Assembly: GCF_947499705.1 (NCBI RefSeq)
Contig: NZ_CANMPJ010000001.1
Span: 1,771,501 to 1,835,500 of the forward strand
Reading direction: 5' to 3'
DNA: 64,000 bases
DNA from: an uncultured Erythrobacter sp.
Lineage (GTDB): Bacteria; Pseudomonadota; Alphaproteobacteria; Sphingomonadales; Sphingomonadaceae
Within the stretch, counting starts at the first letter, position 1. Each line of letters opens with the position of its first letter. A program made the position numbers and the translations under genes. Of the stretch, positions 1-8,460 are shown in pieces. Below the pieces are notes generated by a model. The model saw only the letters and a program-made list of their open reading frames with translations, had not been told where the DNA came from and did no database searches.

Positions 1-1
1 C

Positions 2-367
2 GCTCCCGAGAAATACGAGTATCCGATCAACCGCTATGCGATGGAAACCAAGCGGATTTTCGACGTTGCGGACAAGCGGCTGGGCCAATCACGCTTCCTC
101 GGCGGCGAGGATTACTCGATCGCCGACATGGCAAATTTCCCATGGCTTGCCCCGTTTGTTGCGGGCACCATCTACAACGAAGCCAAGACTTTCCTGTCGA
201 TCGACGAATACACAAATGTCGCGCGTTGGGCGCGCGAGATTGCCGCCCGTCCCGGGGTACAGCGCGGTCGCCTCGTCAATAAGGTCTGGGGCGATGGAGA
301 TCAGCAACTTCTCGAACGCCACTCAGCCAAGGATTTCGACGGACTGAATCTCGACTTCACATTCTGA
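2..367 (+). CDS. Glutathione S-transferase, YghU-like, 3' part only (5' end outside window)
   Basis: Open from the first bases of the window, so only the C-terminal 121 residues are present. They carry the alpha-helical GST C-terminal domain: the stretch YPINRYAMETKR followed by FLGGEDYSIADMANFPW, where the conserved Asp of the N-capping box (SIADM) sits before the hydrophobic helix. This arrangement is typical of the YghU/YfcG subfamily, cytosolic GSTs that act as glutathione-dependent disulfide reductases. The protein ends in a polar tail (residues after VNKVWGDG) before a TGA stop. The thioredoxin-fold N-terminus that would carry the glutathione-binding residues is not visible, so the subfamily call is from the C-terminal half alone. 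The sugar symporter downstream starts about 80 bases later on the same strand. Confidence 0.8.
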   Translation, partial: APEKYEYPINRYAMETKRIFDVADKRLGQSRFLGGEDYSIADMANFPWLAPFVAGTIYNEAKTFLSIDEYTNVARWAREIAARPGVQRGRLVNKVWGDGDQQLLERHSAKDFDGLNLDFTF

Positions 368-448
368 CCCGCGAAACATCGCTTACAGGAATGGGCTGGA
401 AACCAATTGGTTTTAGGCTCATTGTTGTTTGGAAGAGAGGGCCGCGGA

Positions 449-1831
449 TTGACCGAAGCGTCGCATGAAGAAGTAGGCCTGGCGGAAAAGCTCGGTTACG
501 GTATCGGAGATCTTGCGTCGGGGCTGATGCTAAATTTCTTTGGCGTCTTCCTGCTCTATTTCTTTGTCGACCTTGGTGGATTGGCTCCGGCGGCCATCGG
601 GTTGATGCTGCTCCTCACAAAACTGGTCGATGCTTTTACCGACCCCGTGATGGGTATGGTGGCCGACCGCACTCGAACCCGCTGGGGTCGCTATCGCCCC
701 TATTTGCTGCTTGGATCGGTGCCGCTTGGTCTGACCATGATCCTGATTTTCAGCGCACCCGATTCCCTTGGCGAAACGGGACTGCTTATTTGGGCCTATG
801 TCACTTACACACTGTGCATGCTGGCATTTACTTCGGTCAACGTGCCCTACGGGGGGTTGTTGGGCGTGATCTCACCGTCATCGAAAACGCGCACCAGTGT
901 GACTGCGTTTCGCATGTTCTTCTCTGCGCTAGGAGGGATATTGGTCGGCGCACTCGGCACAACTTTGGTGCGCGAGTTTGGCGCAGGTGACGAAGCGTTT
1001 GGCATCCTGCTGACCATATCTTGCATCGCGGCGGTCGCGGTGTTCTGTTTGATGACAACCTTTGCCACCACAAAGGAGCGCATCCCGCCTGCCACGACTA
1101 ATGGCGCGCCGCTAGCCGACGTAGCTGTGCTCGTCCGGACCGGTCCATGGATCGCTGTCGCCATCGCAGCAATACTGGGTGTGACGGCGATCGCCTCGCG
1201 GGCAGGCAGCGCGTTGTTCTTCTTCAAGTATGTGGTGGGAGACGGCGGCGATCCGGCCTTCCTGTTTTTCGACCGCACTGCGTTGTTTCTGACGGCGCTC
1301 GCCGTTGGTCAAGTCACCGGAGTCATCGTAGGCAACATCTTGCAAAAGCGATTTGAAAAGTCGCACCTGCTCATGGCGGCCGGCATGCTCAAAGCCGTCA
1401 TGATCGCTGTGTTCTACGTCCTCCCGCTCGACGCGATGTGGCCACAGACGTTTGTACAGTACCTGGTCGGCACCGGGTTCGGGATGCTGATGATACTGTC
1501 CTTTTCGATGTTCACGGACATCGCAGAGTTCATTGACTGGAAATCCAAGCGTCAAATGACCGCGTTAGTGATCGCTGCATCGGTATTCGCCGTGAAAGCA
1601 GGGATTGCATTCGGTTCGGCAATACCTGGCTTTATGCTGGATTTGACCGGATTCGCGAAAGATGCACAGCAATCGGAGACAGCATTGATGGGAATCCAGA
1701 CCGCGTTCGCGGTCATCCCGGCCGCCATCATGATCCCGGCCATTATCGCGCTGCTGTTCTACAACATCAATCGCGATGTGATTGCGCGGATGGAGGTCGA
1801 TCTATCGTCTCGCCGTATGACAGCAACGTAG
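449..1831 (+). CDS. MFS transporter, glycoside-pentoside-hexuronide:cation symporter (GPH/MelB-like) family
   Basis: A 460-residue inner-membrane protein with about twelve hydrophobic segments. It starts with EEVGLAEKLGYGIGDLASG, the usual N-terminus of GPH-family sugar symporters, and has the cytoplasmic-loop signature TDPVMGMVADRTRTRWGRYRPY around residues 75-96, which resembles the MelB/XynB loop (key residues: D and P of TDP, D of ADRT, then GRYRP). Family members move sugars or glycosides with H+ or Na+; substrate cannot be read from sequence. I chose the TTG at 449 because GGAAGAGAGG lies just upstream, and because the extra 14 residues from the TTG at 407 have no counterpart in the family that I know of. 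No sugar-hydrolase gene is adjacent, so the context does not suggest a substrate. Confidence 0.85.
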   Translation: MTEASHEEVGLAEKLGYGIGDLASGLMLNFFGVFLLYFFVDLGGLAPAAIGLMLLLTKLVDAFTDPVMGMVADRTRTRWGRYRPYLLLGSVPLGLTMILIFSAPDSLGETGLLIWAYVTYTLCMLAFTSVNVPYGGLLGVISPSSKTRTSVTAFRMFFSALGGILVGALGTTLVREFGAGDEAFGILLTISCIAAVAVFCLMTTFATTKERIPPATTNGAPLADVAVLVRTGPWIAVAIAAILGVTAIASRAGSALFFFKYVVGDGGDPAFLFFDRTALFLTALAVGQVTGVIVGNILQKRFEKSHLLMAAGMLKAVMIAVFYVLPLDAMWPQTFVQYLVGTGFGMLMILSFSMFTDIAEFIDWKSKRQMTALVIAASVFAVKAGIAFGSAIPGFMLDLTGFAKDAQQSETALMGIQTAFAVIPAAIMIPAIIALLFYNINRDVIARMEVDLSSRRMTAT

Positions 1832-1882
1832 AATTCACCCCCTTCACATATCCGACAAGCGCGTTATAGAGCGCCCCTCTGC

Positions 1883-1957
1883 TGGGGTGTAGCCAAGTGG
1901 TAAGGCACTGGTTTTTGGTACCGGCATGCGCAGGTTCGAATCCTGCCACCCCAGCCA
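1883..1957 (+). tRNA. tRNA-Gln (anticodon TTG)
   Basis: A 75-nt cloverleaf with encoded CCA. The acceptor stem TGGGGTG (1883-1889) pairs with CACCCCA (1947-1953), followed by G and CCA. The D-arm contains AGCCAAGTGGTAAGGC, the anticodon stem is CTGGT/ACCGG with loop TTTTGGT giving anticodon TTG, and the T-arm is CAGG-TTCGAAT-CCTG. The sequence closely resembles bacterial glutamine tRNAs. The region immediately downstream holds a second copy of its 3' end. Confidence 0.96.
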
Positions 1958-2134
1958 ACAATTCTCAAAGCATCAGATCACAGGATCGAGCCTGCTTCCG
2001 AAGGAACATGCAGGTTCGAAGGCGGAGCTGCGCGGAGCGTAGCGGAGACGGCCGTCAGGCCAATCCTGCCACCCCAGCCAGAATTCCTTAGAACTGATCT
2101 CGTACAGGATCGAACCTGCTCACGAAGGGGCACA
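1931..2134 (+). repeat. Imperfect tandem duplication beginning in the tRNA-Gln T-arm
   Basis: Unit 1 runs 1931-2010 (80 nt) and starts with the T-arm and CCA end of tRNA-Gln. Unit 2 runs 2011-2132 and repeats the same order: T-arm (CAGGTTCGAA ... TCCTGCCACCCCAGCCA), a diverged spacer, then CAGGATCGA(G/A)CCTGCT and CGAAGG. Without a 43-nt insertion at 2021-2063, unit 2 is 79 nt. A further CAGGT follows at 2133. The last 27 nt of the tRNA are thus repeated perfectly apart from the insertion, while the spacer has drifted. The stretch 1958-2164 contains no gene that I can support. It may be an old tandem duplication or the scar of integration at the tRNA 3' end. Confidence 0.8.
2021..2063 (+). 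repeat. 43-nt GC-rich insertion inside the duplicated tRNA T-loop
   Basis: Compared with the intact tRNA, the copy is interrupted between TTCGAA and TCCTG by 43 nt. The insert contains GCGGAG three times at 2022, 2032 and 2042, exactly ten bases apart, then GGCCGTC and AGGCC. It ends in AA, so a two-base duplication of the target is possible. It has no coding potential. The junctions are seen directly; that this is a small dispersed element is inference. Confidence 0.6.
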
Positions 2135-2164
2135 GGTCAGTGCGTTACCCTGCAGCTCGTGGCG

Positions 2165-2971
2165 CTAGAAAAGTTGCCTGCCCGGCTCCTCGATCCAGGG
2201 CCGGGCCTGCTCGCGCCCAATCATTGTAATTCGGCCATGCCGGTTCAGGATAACCTGCGGCGTCGGCGGACCCCAGTGATAATCAACATGATAGGTATCC
2301 ATTGAGACCGTGGTTGCCAGCGCCACCGTCTGGCTCTCACTGGAGCGATAAACCACAATCTTGTTGACCCGGTGGCTTTGGTTCATCCGCCTTGTTTGCT
2401 GAGGTTGCTCGCCAATGTCGGGATTGAGATGTCTTGCGACAGTCCTGCCAACCCTGTTCCATTGCTCGCCGCGGCCATCGGCACCAGCACTGGCTGCCCC
2501 TAACCCGGAAACTCTTGGATCCATGACCCAGCTTCGCCGCGTGATGCGATCAACCATTTCTGGTGGCGAGGTCGTGACGTGCCTGACCGGCATCCGGTTG
2601 CGTGAAATAATCACCTCTGCCGCGCGCCAGCGAGCGCTATCATCGCGCTCATCGCCATCGGACCATTCTTCACCTCGCGCATCAATTCCGGTCAGGCGGC
2701 CTACATCAGCCAGCGGATTGGTGATAAGATACGAAAGAACCGAATGCGCGCGCCTGTTGCTGAGCGCCAAGTTTACGTCAGGAGGGCCAAGCCTGCTCGC
2801 AAGCCCGCGCACATAGATCCACGAAGGGTTGGGTCTCCGCAGCTCACGGGCGGCGTGCCCGTCCAGCCAATCACAATGATCACCGTTGAGCCGGGCACTG
2901 TTTGTCGCAAAATCCGTCAAAATCACATGATTGGGATCAGATGGATGTGCGGGGTGCGGAATAACGGGCAT
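2165..2971 (-). CDS. OmpA-like domain protein without a signal peptide
   Basis: 268 residues. The N-terminal 110 residues look like an OmpA/MotB-type peptidoglycan-associated domain: VILTDFATNSARL at about residues 16-28 corresponds to the usual beta1-alpha1 start, and YVRGLASRLGP...NLALSNRRAHSVLSYL (about 53-83) corresponds to the G-H/A-(T/S)D...N..LS..RA..V..YL helix-turn motif. No hydrophobic signal or anchor is visible at the N-terminus (MPVIPHPAHPSDPNH), which is unusual for a cell-wall-binding domain. The C-terminal half is polar, arginine-rich and not recognised. GAGAGG lies upstream of the ATG. The gene sits alone between the tRNA repeat region and an SDR gene 67 bases upstream on the same strand. 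A possible role in a contractile-tail or secretion machine is only a guess. Confidence 0.6.
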   Translation of the reverse strand: MPVIPHPAHPSDPNHVILTDFATNSARLNGDHCDWLDGHAARELRRPNPSWIYVRGLASRLGPPDVNLALSNRRAHSVLSYLITNPLADVGRLTGIDARGEEWSDGDERDDSARWRAAEVIISRNRMPVRHVTTSPPEMVDRITRRSWVMDPRVSGLGAASAGADGRGEQWNRVGRTVARHLNPDIGEQPQQTRRMNQSHRVNKIVVYRSSESQTVALATTVSMDTYHVDYHWGPPTPQVILNRHGRITMIGREQARPWIEEPGRQLF

Positions 2972-3038
2972 TTGAACCTCTCAATCGTTTCCAGCGAGCT
3001 AGACAACTTTGGATCGAAATCATTGTTGGAAAGCGACT

Positions 3039-3803
3039 TTAAACAGTCCCCGCCACGCACAGGTTCTGACCAGTCACCCACTCGCCGGAGTTGCCCACGA
3101 GGTACAACACGCACGCGGCAATATCGCGCGGTGTGCCTAGCCGTCCGGCAGGCAGGTTCAGCTGCTCCAACAGCGGCCCGAAATCTTCATCGGTCATATC
3201 GAGCGCCTTCTTGACCGTGTCGGTCGGCACAAAGCCGGGAAGGATCGCATTCACGCGGATCTTTTGCGGGCCTAGCTCCAGCGCTAGCGTCTTGGTCAGC
3301 ATGTTCACCCCTGCCTTGGCGGCGCTGTAATGGCCACTGCCGGGGAACGGATCGCGGCCCGCCATGGAAGATGTGTTCACGATCGAACCGCCATTGGTCA
3401 TATGCTTGGCCGCCGCGCGCACGCCGTAGAACACCGACGACAGGTTGACCGCGAGCGTCTTGTCCCATTCTGCTGGGTCAAGCTCGGTCAAAGGCGCGGA
3501 GACCAGCGACCCGCCGGCATTGTTGATCCAGATGTCGAGCCGCCCGAACTCATCGACGGCGCGCTGCGCCAGGGCGTCCATATCCTCGGCGCTTGATACA
3601 TCGGTGACCTGCGCGATCGCTCGGCCCGATGAATTGCTGGAATTGATGGCTTCGGCCACCCGCTCGATCTGGTCTGCCGAACGTGCGGCACACACCACAT
3701 TCGCGCCCGCTTCGGACAGCAGCGAAGCGATGCCCTCGCCAATCCCGCGCCCCGCTCCGGTTACAACGGCGGTTTGTCCCGAAAGATCGAACAGGTCCTG
3801 CAT
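3039..3803 (-). CDS. SDR family NAD(P)-dependent oxidoreductase
   Basis: A 254-residue classical short-chain dehydrogenase. TGAGRGIG at residues 16-23 is the cofactor-binding glycine motif, NNAG is near residue 94, and the catalytic Ser-Tyr-Lys appear as NTSS...YSAAK. The C-terminus LVGNSGEWVTGQNLCVAGTV is typical of FabG-like members, which usually form tetramers. The residue after the first beta strand pair (AARS) suggests NADP preference, but this is weak. The substrate cannot be read. The ATG is preceded by GAGGGAG. It lies 63 bases downstream of the flavoprotein gene on the same strand, so co-transcription is possible. Confidence 0.85.
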   Translation of the reverse strand: MQDLFDLSGQTAVVTGAGRGIGEGIASLLSEAGANVVCAARSADQIERVAEAINSSNSSGRAIAQVTDVSSAEDMDALAQRAVDEFGRLDIWINNAGGSLVSAPLTELDPAEWDKTLAVNLSSVFYGVRAAAKHMTNGGSIVNTSSMAGRDPFPGSGHYSAAKAGVNMLTKTLALELGPQKIRVNAILPGFVPTDTVKKALDMTDEDFGPLLEQLNLPAGRLGTPRDIAACVLYLVGNSGEWVTGQNLCVAGTV

Positions 3804-3866
3804 TCACTTACTCCCTCTAATCAGAGAGCGAGCTAGGCCGGGCGAGGCCCCGGCGTCCACTAGCGC

Positions 3867-4823
3867 TTATGGGTGCGCCAGCACCTGAGCGGCGAGTGCG
3901 CGGCCCGAAACGAATGCTCCCTCGACGCGGGGAGAATGCAGATAGTCGCCAGCGATCCCGATGCGCGCTTCGGCATCGTATCGCGCCGGTTCGCCCGCGA
4001 CCCTTTCCGGCATGGCATAGAGCCAGCGATGCGCGACACAATGGAGCGGCCCGACTGGGTCAATTCCAGTCTGGTCGAAAAAGTCGGCAAGGAGCAGCGC
4101 TGCTGCCTCTTCCTTTGGCACGTCGAGCACTTCACGGCTGCGCTTTGGTGAGGCGTGCAGCACCCAGGCTTCCGTGTCTTTGCGGCCCGGCTTCGCCGAA
4201 TTGCGAGCGGCCCATGCAATCGCCGCCTCTGGATCGCGCATAGCGTCTTTGGCAATGAGCAGTGGTCGATCAAACGCAGCCATCACTGCCCAGCAAGGTT
4301 CCGACGTAACGCCACCTGCAATAGCCGCGAATTGCGGCGCAGTTGCAGACAGCAATTCGCGGGTTTGCTCTGCGGGGATAGCGACCAGAACCGTGGAGGC
4401 AGCGAAAACCCGTTCGCCCGCCTTCACTTTCCAGCGAGTGCCTTCGCACGCGATGCCTTCGGCCCGCGTGCCCCATTGCACATCGAGCGGCTCAGCCATC
4501 GCCCGGATCGGACCATTCATTCCGGGAGTACCAACCCACGCATCGCCGCCTGCGGCAGTCCAGCGCGCGACAGCTCCGGTCTCTTCCCATTTCGAAACAA
4601 CCTCTTGGAATCCAGGATCACGAGCAGTGAAATATTGCGCGCCGTGATCGAAAGAGACCGTTTCGCCAGCAATTTCCGCTCTGCGTGCGGCCATGCGTCC
4701 GCCTGGCCCGCGCCCTTTGTCGAGCACGGTGACCGAATACCCCGCTGCGGCCAGCCGGGTCGCGCAGGTCAGCCCCGCCATGCCAGCACCGATGATCAGT
4801 ATGTCGTTGTTGTGTGTATCCAT
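3867..4823 (-). CDS. FAD-dependent oxidoreductase, renalase-like
   Basis: 318 residues from the ATG that begins MDTHNND; a GTG 15 bases upstream is an alternative start. The Rossmann dinucleotide motif DILIIGAGMAGLTCA is at residues 7-21, followed by VLDKGRGPGGRMAARR, a second FAD-contacting motif seen in amine-oxidase/renalase-type flavoproteins. Near the C-terminus IGIAGDYLHSPRVEGAFVSG matches the conserved GD...(V)EGA..SG segment that binds the FAD ribityl chain. Bacterial renalase-like enzymes oxidise aberrant dihydropyridine isomers of NAD(P)H; this one could do the same or another amine or nicotinamide oxidation. It begins 39 bases downstream of egtD on the same strand, so it may share the ergothioneine transcript. 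Confidence 0.75.
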   Translation of the reverse strand: MDTHNNDILIIGAGMAGLTCATRLAAAGYSVTVLDKGRGPGGRMAARRAEIAGETVSFDHGAQYFTARDPGFQEVVSKWEETGAVARWTAAGGDAWVGTPGMNGPIRAMAEPLDVQWGTRAEGIACEGTRWKVKAGERVFAASTVLVAIPAEQTRELLSATAPQFAAIAGGVTSEPCWAVMAAFDRPLLIAKDAMRDPEAAIAWAARNSAKPGRKDTEAWVLHASPKRSREVLDVPKEEAAALLLADFFDQTGIDPVGPLHCVAHRWLYAMPERVAGEPARYDAEARIGIAGDYLHSPRVEGAFVSGRALAAQVLAHP

Positions 4824-4862
4824 GGCGCCCCAACGCACCGCGCCGACACTTGTTTCAAGGAA

Positions 4863-5849
4863 TCAAGGAGCGCTGCGAGGTGGCTTCGCTTCGGCCAGCA
4901 AAAGCGAGAACTGGCCGCCCTTGTCGAGCCAGCGGGCTTGCGGCTCCCAGCCCCCGGCGAGCAGCAGCATATTGGCAGTGCGGCGGTTGAACTTATGGCT
5001 GTTCTCTGTGTGGATCGTCTCACCAGTCCTCATGGTGAAGTCTTGTCCATCGACGGAGAACGCAATGTCACCACCCGCAACGAGGTGCATTTCAATCCGC
5101 GCGTTGTCATCGTTCCAACGCGCCTCATGGCTGAGCGTATCGAGTGGAATGTCGCCGTTCAACTCGCGGTTGATCCGGCGCACGAGGTTATAGTTGAACT
5201 CGGCCGTCACTCCGGCGGCGTCGTCATAAGCGGCGACGAGCACTTCCTCATCCTTGATCAGATCCATCCCGATCAGCAATTGTGCGCCCACACCCAAAGT
5301 CTCGCGCATATTGCGCAGCAGATCGACCGCTGTGCGCGCGACCATGTTGCCGATGGTCGATCCGGGGAAAAAACCCAGCTTGGGTTGGTCCGCAACGGCA
5401 GTAGGCAATTCGACCTCCCGCATAAAGTCGGCCTCGACGGGATAGACCGGAAGGCCGGGAAACTTCTCCGCCAGATCGGCGGCAGCGGCACGCAGGAAAT
5501 CGCCTGAGATATCGAGCGGGACGTAAGCGCTCGGCGCAATCGCCGATAGCAGCAGCGGCGTCTTTACCGAGGAGCCTGAGCCAAATTCGACTACGGCTCG
5601 TCCTTCCCCGATCAGCTCGGCAAATTCTCCGCTGCGTGTCTGCAGTATCTCTGTCTCCGCGCGGGTCGGATAGTATTCGGGGAGCTGCGTAATGTCCTCG
5701 AACAGCTGCGAACCGGCATCGTCATAGAGCCACCGCGCGGGGATCGCCTTTTGTGGCTGGGACAGGCCATCAAGCACATCGGCGCGGAATGCCGTATCAA
5801 CACCATCATCATCGCGCTCGACCAGCTTCAGGCCCTTTTGCGTCGTCAT
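4863..5849 (-). CDS. egtD: L-histidine N-alpha-methyltransferase EgtD (ergothioneine biosynthesis)
   Basis: 328 residues, the usual EgtD length. The family signature QKAIPARWLYDDAGSQLFEDI occurs at about residues 32-52, with LPEYYPTRAE just after. VVEFGSGSSVKT (around 85-96) is the SAM-binding glycine motif, and LGFFPGSTIGN is the conserved histidine-specific methyltransferase segment. EgtD trimethylates histidine to hercynine using three SAM. It follows egtB with only one base between the egtB stop and the egtD start, a tight two-gene unit. EgtA, EgtC and EgtE are not present nearby; many alphaproteobacteria carry only egtBD, so this is not by itself a defect. Confidence 0.95.
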   Translation of the reverse strand: MTTQKGLKLVERDDDGVDTAFRADVLDGLSQPQKAIPARWLYDDAGSQLFEDITQLPEYYPTRAETEILQTRSGEFAELIGEGRAVVEFGSGSSVKTPLLLSAIAPSAYVPLDISGDFLRAAAADLAEKFPGLPVYPVEADFMREVELPTAVADQPKLGFFPGSTIGNMVARTAVDLLRNMRETLGVGAQLLIGMDLIKDEEVLVAAYDDAAGVTAEFNYNLVRRINRELNGDIPLDTLSHEARWNDDNARIEMHLVAGGDIAFSVDGQDFTMRTGETIHTENSHKFNRRTANMLLLAGGWEPQARWLDKGGQFSLLLAEAKPPRSAP

Positions 5850-5850
5850 A

Positions 5851-7119
5851 CTAAAGGTCCTTCGCGAGCCGCAGCCCGGTAAATTGCCAGCGCTGATGCG
5901 GGTAGAAGAAATTGCGATACGAGGCGCGGGAATGGCCGCGCACCGTCGCGCAGCTGGCGCCTTTCAGCACGAACTGACCGCTCATGAATTTGCCGTTATA
6001 TTCTCCCACTGCCCCCGCCGCCGGCTTGAAACGGGGATAGGGCAAATAGGCCGAGCGGGTGAACTGCCAGCAATCGCCGAACAGGCTTTCACCGCCTTGG
6101 GGATGCGGGGCGAAGGCACCGTCGAGCTGATTGCCGCTCTCGGCATTGTGCGCCGGTGGTTGACCTTCGTCGTCTTGGCCGCGCGCAATCGCTTCCCACT
6201 CGAACTCGGTCGGAAGCCGTGCGCCCGCCCATGTCGCGTAGGCATCAGCCTCGTAGTAGGAGATATGCGTGACCGGCGCATCGGGGTCGCGCTCTTGCCA
6301 GCCCTGATGCGTGAAGGTCCGCCCCTCGCGCCAGTAGAGCGGCGCTGTGATCGCGTTGTCCTTTACCCATGCCCAACCATCGGAAAGCCACATTGAAGCG
6401 GTTTCGTATCCCCGATCGGCTATGAATTCGTCCCACTGGCGATTGGACACAAGACGCCGGGACAGTGCGAAAGGCTCCAGCAGCACGCGGTGGCGCGGGC
6501 CTTCATTGTCGAACGCAAAACCGCTCTCGTCTGTGCCGATCAAAGCCACGCCGCCCGGATGCTCGTGCCAGCCGATTTCGCTCTGTCCCGGCGACATGGC
6601 CGGTTCGGGTGCGCCCTCGAACATCGCAGGGCCGAGTGGGTTCTGGAACAGCGCGTGTTTGATATCGGTCAGCAGCAATTCGATGTGCTGCTGTTCGTGC
6701 GCGATACCAAGTGCAATCAAGTCCGCATGGTGTGGATCAGCGAGCAGCGGCTCGATCGCCGCATCGACATGCGCTCGCCATTCCCGCACTTCATCCAGCG
6801 AAGGGCGAGACAGAAGGCCGCGCGAAAACCTCCCAATGCGCTCGCCTTCGGCCTCGTAATAGGAATTGAAGCAAAACGGCCATTCATCGTTGAGCAGCCT
6901 GTAGCCCGTAGCATGGTCGCGCAGCAGGAATGTTTCCCAGAACCACGTCGTATGCGCCAGGTGCCATTTGGCGGGCGATGCGTCCTCCATCGATTGGAGC
7001 GTCGCGTCGGCATCGGACAAAGGCGCGACCAAGGCTTCGGTCAGCGCGCGGGTGGCATGGAACCGCTCTTGCAGATCGCCAGACGCGGCAGGATCGCCGC
7101 TCGGCATTGATTGGGGCAC
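5851..7119 (-). CDS. egtB: Sulfoxide synthase EgtB (ergothioneine biosynthesis, nonheme iron)
   Basis: 422 residues. The N-terminal DinB-like four-helix domain carries WHLAHTTWFWET (His53, His56) and HEQQHIELLL (His141, His145), which supply the three-histidine iron site of EgtB. The C-terminal FGE-sulfatase-like domain contains PTEFEWEAIARG, GDCWQFTRSAYLPYP and the ending GHSRASYRNFFYPHQRWQFTGLRLA, typical of EgtB. The enzyme couples hercynine with cysteine or gamma-glutamylcysteine using O2; which thiol is used is not clear from the sequence. I chose the GTG at 7119 because GGAGG lies five bases upstream; an ATG 12 bases further in is possible. First gene of an egtB-egtD unit that probably continues into the flavoprotein gene. 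Confidence 0.94.
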   Translation of the reverse strand: MPQSMPSGDPAASGDLQERFHATRALTEALVAPLSDADATLQSMEDASPAKWHLAHTTWFWETFLLRDHATGYRLLNDEWPFCFNSYYEAEGERIGRFSRGLLSRPSLDEVREWRAHVDAAIEPLLADPHHADLIALGIAHEQQHIELLLTDIKHALFQNPLGPAMFEGAPEPAMSPGQSEIGWHEHPGGVALIGTDESGFAFDNEGPRHRVLLEPFALSRRLVSNRQWDEFIADRGYETASMWLSDGWAWVKDNAITAPLYWREGRTFTHQGWQERDPDAPVTHISYYEADAYATWAGARLPTEFEWEAIARGQDDEGQPPAHNAESGNQLDGAFAPHPQGGESLFGDCWQFTRSAYLPYPRFKPAAGAVGEYNGKFMSGQFVLKGASCATVRGHSRASYRNFFYPHQRWQFTGLRLAKDL

Positions 7120-7246
7120 GCTCGCCTCCCGTGCTTGCCCGGCCTACCGGCCTTCGAATGCCGGAGGCCATGCCTCAATGCCGTGACAATTGAAAGGCTT
7201 GGGCTGCGAAGCGCAGTCGCGTTCCGATAATTGTGCCGATTCGCGG

Positions 7247-8368
7247 CTAGGCGGCTATCCGAACCCGGTTCCTGCCCGCATGCTTCGCCTCATAGAGAGC
7301 TGCGTCCGCGCGCGCAAAAAGGGTCAGCGCCGTGTCCTGCCGCGAAAGCTCGGCAAAGCCAACGCTGGCGGTCACAGCTGGCACGTCGCCCACGGCGCTG
7401 CCTGAAGCAATTGCCTGGCGCAGGCGTTCGGCCATAATCCGGGCAAAGCCCTGGTCGGCTCCCGGTACGATCCACACGAATTCCTCGCCCCCGACCCGGC
7501 CGACTAGATCGCTGTCGCGGGCCTGACGTCGTGCGATCTGCGAAATCTGCTGAAGCACGCGGTCGCCCTGCGGATGGCCATAGGTGTCATTGACCGATTT
7601 GAAGTGATCGATGTCGAAGACGATCAAGGAAAGCGGCTGCGAATAGCGGTGCGCTTGAACGACAATCTTGTCCAACGCCGCCATCACCCGTCTGCGATTG
7701 GCGAGCCCGGTCAACGGGTCGGTTGCCGCCAGTTCGCGCGCCTGATGTGCTTCGGACAGAGCGATTTCCCGTGAATGTTCAAGACTGCGCTCTCTCGCGA
7801 CCTGATCGGTGACATCGCGGACCACTGCGACAACCCGGCAGACACCGCCGCTGTGGTTGGGCAGATTGCAAGCCTGGACGGAGATCGATCGTTCAACGCC
7901 ATCGTAGCCGACAATATCGTAGCGCAGCTCAAACGGCTCACGCGTTTCCCGGTGTTCGGTCACACAATCAATCAGGCTTATATCATTGGCGAACAGCAAG
8001 GTTTCGGCATCGCCATCGACGAAGGGGTCGTCGTGATCCACGCCGAACAGAGCGCGCAAGCCATCGGACCATTGCTGTTTCCCGGTGGCCGGATCGTACA
8101 GCCATACGCCGAGGTCGGCGATGCTTTCGGCCATGCGCACGGTGCGGAGCAATTCGCTCATCTTGCTGCCGCGTTCGCGAGCGATACGAGCGGCATATCG
8201 CGTTTCACGCCGCGCCATCATCACGCCGATCACGGCCGCAAATGCGACGAGGCCCAAAAGCAGACTGATGCCGGCCAGCGCCTCTGGCCCCAGCAAGGCG
8301 CCAAGTACCGGCGCGTCGGGTGCATTCGCGCCCACATCCAACCGGCTGTGCTGTAATCCGCGCATCAT
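7247..8368 (-). CDS. Diguanylate cyclase with membrane anchor, PAS domain and GGEEF active site
   Basis: 373 residues. One transmembrane helix lies at about residues 31-50, a PAS-like sensor domain at about 70-190 (DLGVWLYDPATGKQQWS, ending VVAVVRDVTDQ), then a coiled linker and a GGDEF domain from about 212. The start of that domain is ATDPLTGLANRR, and the active-site loop is GGEEF, an active variant. RDSD stands exactly five residues before it and is a well-placed inhibitory I-site, so feedback inhibition by c-di-GMP is likely. No EAL or HD-GYP domain is present. It precedes egtB on the same strand by 127 bases, far enough that a separate promoter for egtB is likely. The PAS ligand cannot be predicted. 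Confidence 0.93.
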   Translation of the reverse strand: MMRGLQHSRLDVGANAPDAPVLGALLGPEALAGISLLLGLVAFAAVIGVMMARRETRYAARIARERGSKMSELLRTVRMAESIADLGVWLYDPATGKQQWSDGLRALFGVDHDDPFVDGDAETLLFANDISLIDCVTEHRETREPFELRYDIVGYDGVERSISVQACNLPNHSGGVCRVVAVVRDVTDQVARERSLEHSREIALSEAHQARELAATDPLTGLANRRRVMAALDKIVVQAHRYSQPLSLIVFDIDHFKSVNDTYGHPQGDRVLQQISQIARRQARDSDLVGRVGGEEFVWIVPGADQGFARIMAERLRQAIASGSAVGDVPAVTASVGFAELSRQDTALTLFARADAALYEAKHAGRNRVRIAA

Positions 8369-8460
8369 TCTCGCTTTCTTCTCAAGCGAGTGCGTTAGAT
8401 GCGAGCGATCAAGGGCGGGCGCACAGCACCCCTGTGGACTCTACTTATGCCGGATTAGGG

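Noticed and set aside
4155..5507. Plus-strand open frame of 450 codons antisense to the flavoprotein and egtD genes
   Set aside because: Arg/His/Ser-rich composition and no recognisable domain; the minus-strand genes have strong family motifs. It is an expected shadow in GC-rich coding DNA.
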